In this document: piece after piece, positions 1 through 12,000 of the stretch | Position numbering within the stretch: the first letter of the stretch is position 1 | Layout: each line of letters starts with the position of its first letter | From: Membranipora membranacea | Taxonomy: Eukaryota; Bryozoa; Gymnolaemata; Cheilostomatida; Membraniporidae | Assembly (NCBI GenBank): GCA_914767715.1 | Contig: OU612066.1 | Span: 10,731,001 to 10,795,000, forward strand | DNA: 64,000 bases | Reading direction: 5' to 3' | Position numbers and translations under genes: made by a program | Notes under the pieces: generated by a model | Told to the model about the DNA's origin: nothing | The model's input: the letters and a program-made list of their open reading frames with translations, nothing else | The model's database searches: none

Positions 1-2439
1 GTGCTCAATTTATGATTTCCACCACTTATTCTAATGCATACTCAATGTATAAGTCGTATGTTGTGGCATATGTGGCTGACTTAACATTACTGCTGTAACT
101 ACGTTACAAATCCCATACGAATTAAGCTTATTAGCTCGCCCATTGGTAGCGATCTGAAATCAATTAGCAATGTTAGACCATTAGCCCCTGTTTTGTTTCC
201 CATGTGATGCTGCTATTGACAGCATGATATGGACATTTTAACTTCGCCTAAATAAACACAAACTGAAAATGGAGTTGATGTAAAACTCGGCAATATTGCC
301 GTCGTGTCATTCTTGTAATTATTATCTGCTTTTTGCGCAACCACATTGTAAATACAAAGAAAAGCGTCTATTTTGTGGCTGATTTGCGCCCAATGTCATG
401 ACTTTGGTCAGTTTATTTTTCCGGTGTGTCTGTGGACCTTATTAATTAATTCCACAGAGGGGTGTTTGGCATTCATAATTCATAAACTTGTAGGCGCAGG
501 TATCAATGAGAGGAACATTGAGAGAATACTTGAACAAACAGCAGCCAAAGAATTCCATTGTTCGGCGAGGAAGAGCGAGGGTTCACTGATGGAGCACAGG
601 AATAACAACGGTGAGACTAAATAAGAATTCCTCTGGCAGTCGTAGGCGTCATCCTGGTCACAATGATATCGATCGCTTGGGCAAACAGCAAATTGTTTTG
701 GACAAACTCTAACCAACATTGACCATTGATAATCAACTCCTGTGGGAATTGGTGATTGTCCTCGGGAGGCAGCCTGCTCAAGGAGAAAAATCTATAAAGT
801 GACCTTCTTTTTCTGTAGTGTCTATGGGAACGCCACTGTGCTCCCAGGAGTATGGACAAAAGATCGCTGACGAGCATAAGCTGCAGAGAATCTTGATCAC
901 TGCTGCAAGGTGCTGGAAAATCGTTCCATGCTAGACACGTTCGGGTGTATAAGTGAGTGCCGTTAGTTGAGAATTTGATTACCGTATTACTAGGTGCTGG
1001 AACAAAGTTCACTGCTTCCAAGATTAACTTGTTGTCATAAAGTTTGACAATTTTAAGCTCAATCATTATTGTAGGTGCCATTCTTTCTCTGCTACAAATA
1101 ATGCATTTGTTGCATAGGAAATAAGTTCATACAAGCACAATGGGGGCGTATTTTTCTGCCAATTATTACAAATTTTTTGCACTTGAGTAAGAGTTTGTCC
1201 AGTATTAAATAATTCTAAAATAGATGCACATTTACACTCCAAAGTGTAGATAATAGGAAAAGATACCTGAAAACATGGTTTTAAGGACATCTAAAGACAA
1301 ATGATCTGACTTGAAGTGAGAATGGATAGCTCTTTCAGCCAACCATTCAGTATTATATTTATTTAAATTCTATCTTGACGATATTTTTAATGTATGGTTT
1401 TTATTTGCTTTATGTTGTTTTATGTTATTCAAGCTTTGATGATCAAAATATAACCAGCACTAAGTGTATGGATTTCATCACTCATACGAACTGACCAATC
1501 TTTTTTTGAAATTATAATTTCAGAAAAATTTAAAAGCCCAAGGTGCTTAATATTTTTATTGTCACTATGCACATGGAGCCGTCTTCTTCTTCACCTTGAC
1601 CTTGTTAAATGAAAGCGCCGTACAAAAGTAAGAAACTGCTGGATCTAATTTACGGAGAGGTTGTATTTCATAATATTGCATATTCAGGTAATGTGAAGTA
1701 TTAAATTGTCTCCCTAAGAAGCTTCTAATTCATTAAACAGCCATATCAGTGAACCTTAATGCCTAAAAACCGTTTAAATAAATACAAGTGGGAAAGCAAT
1801 CTCGCATTAGGAATGTTACGACTTACGAGTCTCCCACAAAAAGCTGGCATAAAACTGTTGTGGACCAATAAAGAGGTAAGACTTGTTCATCCTTGATATT
1901 AATCCAAGTTTCATTCCTGTAAAAATGATTTAATAAATAGAGTAAAAATGACACGTTTTGGAACATGCAGGAATTATTCTAAAATAACATATGTAGCTCT
2001 AGAGGTTGTCTTCTCCTGAATGATCTATCTCATTACACACAGGTTACACATTTTTAACACTTGAAAGTGTTGAAAGAGTTTTGAACTGACTGAACTTAGT
2101 AGTCTGCATATCATCAGGAAATACAGCGCTGAGTGTAAGATGAATTATCCAACTTATGCTACACATCAAATATCAGACAGACAAGAGGCATGCCATCCAT
2201 CCACAATGATAATTATCTAAATAACAACGATTTCTTAGACCTAATACAGTATTTACAACTAGATAAAGAGGGAAATTCGAAGCCGACCCGGTTCAATTCA
2301 TGGCAGTTGTGTACTTTTCTCTATTCGGCAAAGAGGTGAATTATCAAACCCTTACAATATATGTGTATCTTATTCCGGGTACTCATTCTAAGTAGTTATC
2401 TAGGGAATCATTGTCCTTCATGGAGACAGACTGATGACA
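1..2439. other. Left-edge region without a firm gene
   Basis: I recognise no conserved protein here. Besides the minus-strand stretch listed separately (617-1355), the plus strand has two short open stretches, each followed by a good splice donor: an ATG at about 1609 read to a GTAATG donor near 1687, and an ATG at about 1759 read to a GTAAGA donor near 1876. Their frames do not join to each other, the minus strand is open over part of the same DNA, and neither resembles a family I know. The last few hundred bases before 2440 are probably the 3' untranslated region of the minus-strand calcium-sensor gene. Confidence 0.4.
617..1355 (-). other. Unassigned coding-like stretch, possibly 3' exons of a gene
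   Basis: A 154-codon open frame runs on the minus strand from 1081 to a stop at 617-619. Upstream, an open stretch at about 1355-1268 ends at a GTATCT donor. A phase-compatible acceptor preceded by pyrimidines lies near 998, which would join the two into roughly 155 residues ending at 617. A third frame (1290-1066) is also open. The predicted peptide has mixed hydrophobic and charged composition, not the low complexity of random AT-rich frames, but I recognise no domain. It could be the 3' end of an unfamiliar gene or chance. Confidence 0.2.
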
Positions 2440-5400
2440 CTATTTCCTCCTGGTAGCCGGGGTTGCCTTGGCGGTGCTGACCACCATATTATAGACATCT
2501 GGGTTTCTCATACATACATTGACTAACTCATCGACTGTCACTTGTCCGTCATGGTTTTTATCAACAAGTTCAAAAACTCTCTTTGCTCGAGCCTTTATTT
2601 TATCCATTAGAACCTTGTTTTGTTCGTCACCTTGCAGCATATGTAACGCCTGAAACAGAATAAATGATAAACTTCACGTTCGTCTACGTCTAGCCGAGTG
2701 AGAATGGCGAAAATCTTGGTTCTGTCCTAAATTGTAAGCATTCCACAGTCTACTCTCCAGTTTCGAACAAAGCTGTTGATACAAAAAGCAAATTGCATTA
2801 ATTTGATTGCTACAGTCAGTTGTCACAGCAAATCAGATTCAGAACAATCACTTATAGATTGCATGCTTTTCAATAAGGAGAGCAATATATAATACAATGT
2901 GCTTCATACCAGTCAAAACAACGCCTCCGCTCTCAAATGCAGATTTCCTGCATTTTTTTATATCCTTTTATAGACTTGATGACTTATGCAAACAGAACAG
3001 TTTGTTGCAATGTGTATTATGACATGTACAAATTAACAAGCAGGATTTGAAATCAAAGACAGGACAGCTTGTTGTGTGAGATAGCGTTACAGTATATGCA
3101 TGCATTTTTAACGTCACACAGTTGGTTTTGACTATCAATATAAGAAACACTCCCATATATAATAAAGGTTATATGTAGGCAGTATGATGTTAACGCCACG
3201 CCACAAAACCCCAGCTCCCAACGTGTTGGTTAAGTGTCTTACCAATACCAAGTTATTATTATATTGTGCGATGCCCCCGAAACCAAAACGCAAGACAATA
3301 GCAGGGATTTGTGCAGGTTCAGCATTCACAAACCTCATCGGATCCTTGTCTAAGGTCACCTGAGTAAATGACCAATGCCTGCACACAAGCAGAAAAAGAT
3401 GGTTGTAATGGCAATATCAACACTAGTGTCTCCTAAGTCTAAATGCCCAGATGGCTGCAATGCCAGTTAGTGGCATTACTTTACATTATAAAACAGTGTT
3501 TGATAATGTAATGTAATGCCACTAACTCGCATTGCAGCTGTCTGAGCACTTAGAATTGTCTCTCCTTCACCCTGCCCACATCTTCTGTTACCAAAATAAC
3601 AACACAATCCTGTTCTGTTACCCGACAGTCCTGTTTGCTCTACTTGACGACAATAAGTCAAATTGTTTGTTTTGACTCTTTAGGTTGAGTTGTGACATAT
3701 ACGCTTATCGTTAAAGAAAAGAGAGTTGGCAACACTGCCGAATTTTCCACAAAGCCACAGATGTAGGACACGTCTGGTTTTGGAAACACCACTGTTCCAA
3801 TGGGACATCAATATATTATTTATATTAAAGGTGCTAATGGACTTTGATAAGGTCCCTATAGAGCAGGGGTTTTCCCAGGCAAAATAATAACAAATAGCTG
3901 CAGATGCATTGCTGCTCTGAGCCCTGTCTGGCCTGATGTTAGCTTTGATACATTGTACTCTGGTTATCGTTTGGGATCCCCTTTAAAACACGTGGCAAAC
4001 TCATCTAAAACTTGCCACGGGTCAAACCGTTTCCGCAGGTTTTCCTGGCAGTGATTAGCTTAATTGTCAATGTCTAATTAGGCTAATTGATGGAAAGATG
4101 GATTTGCATTCATAATGAGACCGATTTTGGCATCACCGTTGACGTGTGTTTATTTGAGAATAAATCTGCTTCAAAATATACTTGATCAGCTTTTGCAATC
4201 CTGGTAATGATGTTACTGATATCATTATTTCGGATGTGGGGGTGAAGAGATTCGATTTCATGCATGAATTACACCAACCATTATGTCACTATCAGAAATA
4301 GCTGACCAACATATCAAAATAGCTTTTTACCTTTACAGACTTTTACATCGTACTAACATGTAGGTGATAAGTGCGAGTGTATTTATACTGAGTTTTCCAC
4401 TTTTTTCCTTCGCAATTTTTTATGGCTGTTATTCAAATGAAAAATGTCTGATAGATTAATTGGGACTGGTACAGGAAATCTGAGTTTAAGATGACTAATT
4501 TTCACGTACTGTCCCAGAATGCACCTACCTTCATGACTTCCACCATTTCTTGTTCTTCTATGCAGCCATTTTGATCTATATCATAGAGACGAAATGCCAT
4601 TCGGAGTTTGTCCTCTGGTTTACTCGATCTAGTTATGTTGATTGCCTGCAAGCGAAAATAAATTGATTAGTTTGCCATTGATGAATGATGTGTAACACCT
4701 ATGCAATGAGCAGCAAGAAAGTTTAAAAGGTAAAATTTTGCCCATACCTGCTACGGTTAATTTTGCATTTATCGCTACTAAGTATATCATTATCATATAT
4801 GTAATGCTGTATACTTTCCATGGTATGTATGTTAGAAAAAACTGTTAGTCATGCGCTTTCATGCACAGTATATTGTATCGTGTTACTTTAATTAGGCAGT
4901 CAAATCTGTACTGAATGCTGGTAGTAAATTCCATTGTCAACCACATTTCTGCTTCAGATTGGGATGTGGAATGATTAATGGAATGCCGCTACCAGCAACC
5001 TGGGCAAAGTTTGAGAATTTAAACTCTGTATGTGTTTTTTGTTGAATATCTGTACCTCTATAAACTCCAGAAAGTCTATATGTCCGCTGTTATCTTGATC
5101 ATAAGTTCTGAAGATATGTTCATAGAGAGGGTTCTTGACCTTTGTCGGCGATATTTCTGTGTAGATTTTACAGAACTTCTCCTTGGTCAGCTTGCCGGAT
5201 GGACATTCTTTCTGAATAATTATAGAGTTCAAATATGAATGGTCGCTGAAGGAAACCTACCAGTCATAGATAATAATGGGTGGCTGTCTAGTCTAAAGTC
5301 GGAGCCTGGGAAAAAAAAACTTCTTACCACAGGTCAATATGTGGTTGAAACATAAATTTGGGTTATTGTTCCAGCGTTCCAGCAGAAATGTAGCGTAAAA

Positions 5401-7148
5401 ACAGACTCGCAAACCTGAAGCTAATTTAACACTGATTCAGGACTTCCTCAAAACCTTAAAGTTCTGATCAAAAACTCATGCACAGTGTTGTATCATCACC
5501 CATATAGGCATGGGGCGATAAGCTACTGATATGTGCTCAATAAGTTCGAAACCTAGCCCCCTGACCCCCGAACAATGAAGCCGTGTCACAAGGCTTAGTT
5601 TGAACCTCTACACAGTTTCGTTGAAATACTGTGACGCAACCCGATTAACCTTGTGATCATTCTGCTCTAATTTGACCTGACATAGCGGCAATGAAAATTT
5701 GTGTGTTTCCGTAAATATGCATTATGAGCATTCATATCATATATGGGTACAAAGGCTGTTTTGACAACTACAACAAGGTTACATAACGAGTAGCACTCGC
5801 TGACAAGAGGTCATGAAAATAACCTCAAAGAAAAAGGAAATAACAGTCTGAAATAAATACACTTTGCATTGTTTCAATGCTCCGACCTGCAAACGAAACA
5901 AAGGGCCGAAGAGGTCAGCTATTGCAAAAAGCCTGAATGGTTCGATGCAGGCTTCCTCAAAATTCTATAAGCTCATAAGTCTATAAATTAAGTATATGTT
6001 ATGGCTCTCGGGTAGATAATATCCCACTCAAAGAGCGAGTTAAGGCGGTGATAAGATAGAAAGGCAGTGAAAGTGTTTTGTAATTGCTGTAAAGGGGATT
6101 GCATAAGTGGCAGTCACAGCTGTTGTTTTCTTATCGCCCTCCACTTTATATATATATATCTAACTCCATCGATTTCATTAGTCAGTTCTCTATTACATTG
6201 TTAATCGAAATATGTGATAAGCATGCATGCTATCTCTAGAAAATTTTGACAGGAATTTTGTTTACCTCTGCATATAGCAGTGACAATTAACAGGATATTA
6301 ATACCTGCGGATGCGCCTTGTAATGCTATCTTGGTATTTTATGTCTTTATATTTTCTATTACAACTTTCATCAAATCAGAGAAAACAGCTAAACTCACGA
6401 AATTTTACCCAAACTCAACTTTGACGGAGCTTAGGCTTTGATTCAACATAAATCTAGCAGAAAAGTATTCAATATTTGAATATCATTCCGCAAGAATCCA
6501 AGACCCTCTCCACTATCTAATGTCACATAAACCCTGTATATCCTCAGTATTTGGGAATAATTATCACAGATCCATTACAAAGATTATAAGGAAAATACTA
6601 GCTATGTCTCAAAGAAATTTTAGGCTTGTTTTTGATAAAGGAAGTAAAAGAATGTTTAAACACAGAGATTTCCCAAATAAGCAATAAGGTAATCCTGCAA
6701 GTTGAAAAATGGGACAACTAACAATGGGCAAAAATCAGGACCTTGAGGTTACTGGAGAGAATATTATCCCTCAGGATCTGGTGTAGTAACTGTAGCTTAG
6801 CAGTTGAGCAAAAAATAAGGATTTCGTGTGAACCAGAAATCTTGAAAAAAATTTTAACTGAAGTGAAGATGATTTTCTTTGGGTCATATTAAAAGGATGG
6901 TAGGAATTTTTGTATTTTCAGGCCCAAAATCAGGATAACTTGTCAACACCCCCTCTCCTGTTGAAGTGTTTGTCAGTTTACCGCATAAAGAAAGATCATG
7001 CCTAAAAGATAAGGAAATTGTCAATGTAGCTTACCATGTAAATCCGATGCCAGTGTTTTATTTCTTTTGCTGTTATGCTCGTTTTCTTCAATAAATAATC
7101 CAAATCTTCTTTACTAATTTCCGTACTACGAGAACCTCCGTTACCCAT
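2440..7148 (-). CDS. Neuronal calcium sensor family EF-hand protein (N-myristoylated)
   Basis: Four minus-strand exons, 7148-7035, 5211-5056, 4645-4529 and 2649-2440, all join in phase 0 at GT-AG sites and encode 198 residues, the usual size for frequenin/hippocalcin/recoverin-type sensors. The N-terminus MGNGGSR fits the MGxxxS myristoylation signal. The first EF-hand is degenerate, with the Cys-Pro (residues 41-42) typical of the family. EF2 (76-87, DQDNSGHIDFLE), EF3 (112-123, DIDQNGCIEEQE) and EF4 (159-170, DKNHDGQVTVDE) keep the calcium-binding residues. Such proteins bind calcium and use the lipid for membrane contact, regulating kinases, channels or receptors. The N-terminus differs from the standard frequenin MGKSNSK start, and I cannot name the subfamily. 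The family assignment is firm; the partner is unknown. Confidence 0.93.
3438..3554. repeat. Imperfect hairpin repeat in a calcium-sensor intron
   Basis: Two arms of about 52 bases (3438-3489 and 3503-3554) are inverted copies with a few mismatches, separated by a loop of about 13 bases. The arms contain the paired segments GTTAGTGGCATTAC and GTAATGCCACTAAC. It lies in the last intron of the EF-hand gene. The form is that of a small non-autonomous element, but I see no convincing target-site duplication. Confidence 0.6.
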
Positions 7149-9089
7149 GTCTATTATTTATCTGTTGTAAGGTAATATAGTGTATAATAGTAGTATTCTT
7201 GACCCTTAAAACCAGATTAAAACAGATAATCAGGGTCGTGATGGCTGACTTAGTGACAATGTGACAATATGAGCTCTCTGGTATGCGCTGCTAGTGTGAT
7301 CTGTAAGTCTTTGACAGCGGCACCAGCTACAAAAACAAAGTACTGATATAAATATCCTTCTCCTACTCAGCACACACAACCTAAGATGTAACACTATGCA
7401 GCATCTATGCATAAATAACTCTACAAGCTATGCGTAATGATAATAATAGGATTTGGTGGGTAATTTTACCTTGCATAGATCAATAAATGAAAGAGTAAGT
7501 CCTTCTTCTCAGCTTTGATGCTGTGGCTCGCTGCTCATAGGAGAGCTTAGAGCTATGAGTCAAGTGATATCGAGACTGTTCAATAATCCTCTAAGCCAAT
7601 GTCCTGCCTCTAACATGTCAAGTTAAAATATAGCCACTCAGAGAAATTATCAATCTATAGCATATAGTAACACAAAGTGCAACAAGAAAACCTTTGCAAA
7701 AAATCGAACGTATATATAAAAATAAAGACGACCCGATTGCAGTAATGGTTGTTGTTTTGCAAAGTATTGGACCTAGAAGTCGTCCACATCAGATACAGTA
7801 TTCTAACTTCTGATAATTGATGAATATTTTAAGATGTGATTCTGACATTAACGATGCTGGTATATAGAAGATCTTGGTTATCATTATGTGATTTGCACTA
7901 GACAGACATTCCTGCAACGGTCATTATCCGCTAGCAGGTGTATGTATAACATTCTTATGATTGAATCTTTGCTGCTAATGATTTAATTTCTTCATCAAAT
8001 ATCGGGTACAGCGATTAGGTTTTTTTCTTCAGTAAATTAATAATTCATAATGATTATTTTCTAACTATCATTCTTCAGGTGAATAACCAAGTTGAACAAC
8101 TATCAGAGCAAAAATCTGAAATCCTGTACACTATATCGTAGCTAATACCCTCATCATTTCGCAAAAACATTGGAATTAGAAATGTTTCAAAAATTCAACA
8201 CTGAACAATGAACACAATGAACACTGAACAATGAGAGTGCAACTCCAAATAGCTATTCTACACTATGGATGAGTAAGTATTTGCATCAGGAAATTTGTTT
8301 GAAAGAGTGATTTTGATGGCTTGCTCGCATTTACGATACCTTTATGAAGAGCTAGTGGAAAAAGGTGCTAGCTCCTATAAAGCAACCCCAAAACTAGCCG
8401 GACTGCTGATCCTTTACTCATACAGGAACAGGATTCTTTTTTCAATTTTTGAATTTGATGCCACTTGGAATTTTGCTATGAACTGAAAAGTTAAGTTTTG
8501 AGAGTTTTTATTTGGTTTTGCGGTAATACCTTTGTACAAAAAAGTAACTTTTCTTCAAATGTGAAAAAAATAAAGTTCATTCACACTACACTGAAAGCAA
8601 ACTAGGTGAGCCAGAAATTTATAGAAAAAAAAAGAATTTCACTACTGCAATTGTAATAGTATAGAACTACTAGCAAGAACTTACAGCAAAATACAAAAGT
8701 CATATAAAGCAAATTTATGTACATAATCCAATATGGTGGCTATCCAACCATATGCTAGATATGTTACCCACTAAAAGCCAGAAATAATTTTTCAACCGGA
8801 TTAATTTTTTTTTATCAATTATCTACAAGACAACATGAAAAAACTATGAATAAAACATCTCATCTTGGAGGATTGTAAAAGCTAGTAACTAAGAATGAAT
8901 GTTTATGCCTCGGACAGGATTTCACAAATTTTTGTCACATTTTTACATGTCTTTTTTTTAGCTCACACATGGATGAAAAAGCGTTTGGTATTCAAGCTTG
9001 TGGGTAATCAAATCGTACTGATGAAGTCTTCAATATAACAACATGTCTGGTGTTTAGGGTCATCAGTTTGCAGAGTAAGAGTCGTTCAC
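7149..9089. other. Intergenic: calcium-sensor upstream region and PDCD4 3' region
   Basis: The first few hundred bases should hold the promoter and 5' untranslated region of the minus-strand calcium-sensor gene; the part nearest 9090 should hold the PDCD4 3' untranslated region. I see no conserved coding sequence. At about 8199-8235 there is a short direct repetition of units related to ACTGAACAATGA. Several A and T runs occur. Confidence 0.6.
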
Positions 9090-12000
9090 TTAGCTACTGA
9101 CGTGTCCATTTTTACCGTTCTCTTTGAGCCGTCCGCCATCACCCTCGGACACATATCTCTTACGTCCTCTGAAAACAAAATTACATTCTATTATTACGCA
9201 TAGTCAGAACACTTTTACCGTGTCACACACTTTTTGTAAACATATTTCTGTTTTTTTTTTATTCTTTTTGGAACAGAGTTTTTTGTTAGTATACTGTTCA
9301 CTCATTATGTCTTTTATATAAATCTCTTATCCTATCTATTCCCATATGAAACACCAGAACAGATCTCATATCGCAATTGAATAAACCTAGCATTGTCAAG
9401 CAGCTACTTTTTTTTGTTCTGCAGCTACGTGAGAAGGCTATTATGAACCATTACATACCTTCCAGGAAGCTCCTTGAGGACTCTGTTAGGTAGAAAGCCT
9501 TTGTTATAGCACGTGTCTGCGAACTTATCGAATGTCTCGTAGGCCTTGGGTGCGTCTAGTTGTATATCCTGTATATTATCCAGTACTCTGACAAAGCCCT
9601 GAGTGAGCTGATCAGTGGTAAGGTAACAGGCATCATACAAGTCCTTCAGCAAGACGGAGAGAGCTTCCCCTGTCTGCTCCTTGGTCGATTCTATCACCAG
9701 GATCAACAGCTATAAACGCACAGGGAATTGAAAATCAATACAGCAAATGCGCACCATGAAACCAGAAAAGTCAGGTCATATATACTTTGAGTATCACAAA
9801 ACACAAACTATGCCAGATACACAGAGGGAACTGCAATTTTATTCAGAGAATAGTCTGCTCTGTTTGAGAGGAAACATAACTCCTCAAATAATAGACAAGT
9901 TTCACTACTTATGTCACCAGGGAGGGTGGGAGGCAAGTATATCCCACCCTCGCTGATGTCACAGTCCAGGCAGCATGTCATGTCATGTCATATTACAGGG
10001 TTTCCTTGCCATCTGATTACAAAATAAGTTATGTTATTTTTTCGAATTAGAGCACATATCAAAAGGGCTTGAAGCAGTGATATGAAACATGGTAGTCCTT
10101 ATCTCACTGGTGAAATAATCTTTTACTAATTGCAGAGTAAACCTTGGACAAGGTGAACCTATCCATCACATTTCCAAATGGACACTAGAATCACCACCCA
10201 TCATTCAACCTCTTGACTGACCATAAATAACCCAAGGAGTTAGAAGAGAGCATCTTGCATAAACCTATGCAATTATTTAATAGCACCGATAAGACCATTA
10301 TAACTTACCTCATAGACAAGCTCATGGTGGAAGTGAGGCACTTCTAAGTCCAATAGACATCGAACAGCCTCAGCGCAATCTCCAGATGATAAATACTCTT
10401 TCAGTAACAATACCATCTAAATCACAACAAACTCATTATAGGATTAGAGTTGCGCAATTACAACTGATTACTTTGATTTCAATTAAGTGCATTTCTTGCG
10501 GCTGCAAGTCAACACAGCCAGCATTTGAGGTTAGATCATTCGGTACGCTCATAAACATATAAATAAGTACAAATACTGTATTTAATTGTTTATGGGTACG
10601 CTGGACCGGCATGTTAAATGGCACACAGTCATACTTGTGACATCATAGCACATCTATCTTCCAATGCTTCATCAAGGCCATTTTTGTGCACTTTGCCAAT
10701 GACTGTTTTTTTACTTTTGTTTTGCAGCTGCAGATTGATTCAGCATCTGGCTATCATTTTATCTTAATATGAATCACGCTACCATTGCTACAGCCTAGCA
10801 TCATCTCAGTTTAAACAAAAACATAAAAACAAACCTGGAATAACTAACTGCTATCAATTAAAGTCACATGACTAATCCTGCAGCCCAGATCATCACTAAC
10901 AACATTGCTAACAAGCACAGTCATGTACAGCAAGTAACTAGTTGCCTCTATTATGCTGAATGCTTCCATTTGTTTTGGGATTATGATTAATTGTGACATT
11001 GATGTGTCCGATGAGATAATCCTTGAGGCTGGCATGTACATTACCCCCATGAACCATCAAGGTGCAGAGAAACTACAGCCACAGGCATGGAAACATAATC
11101 GTCAAGAGGTATGAACAGCTTTTGCTCTGTTCCTAACTCCTTAAAAAGTTATTGTACGTAACCTTTGTGCAACTTGGGATTAAGCACTCACCTTTTTAAT
11201 GAGAGTTTTAACGGGACGGATACCACCTCCAACGCCCCAGACATTGTCCAGTCTTACTATGCCATGCTTGAGATTGAGTAAGAGTTCTGCCTTCTCCAGT
11301 GCAACTCTACAACAACGAATGATACAACTTTTATCATACTATTATCTTACCTTTTTAGTTTGTCCAACCACCACAACACGACCACTAGATTTATCAAGAT
11401 CATCACTGAACCGATCAGATACAAATCACAACAGAAACGACAACTCCCAACCTACTTTGTGGAAAAACAATTCACTTATCAGATAATTGAGTTATTATAT
11501 TTTGCTGCTGAAACAACAAAGTTGTAAAAGATTGGCTGCGATAATTTCTATTTTCCGGTGATTAGTTGTATCTGATCAGCAGATTTATTTTACCCTCGCT
11601 GGGAGGTGTAGGATGATTATCCCCTAATCTTCTAACAATGCCATAACAGTTTGAGATATCTTGTAAATACTAAATAGCTTGGAGCAGAAGCATTGTAACC
11701 TTGGAATTGTTACGCAACATTCATGGCATTCATGACAACAGTGTAGGTCTGCAAATATCCAGTGGGCTATATTAACCCAGAAGAAAGCTGACATTGAGAT
11801 GACATTGGAGCAAGTGTGCCTATGAGCAAGGGGAAATAATAACAAATTCAGGTTTCACAACTTTAGTTAGAGAGAAAATTATGATGTCGAAAATTAAATA
11901 AAGTAACATCTGCATAAGGCATTTTCATCCAAAATGTCCAGTATCCTTATGACACACGGGAATCATTGGAAAATTGGTAACGTCTGCAGATATAACACAT

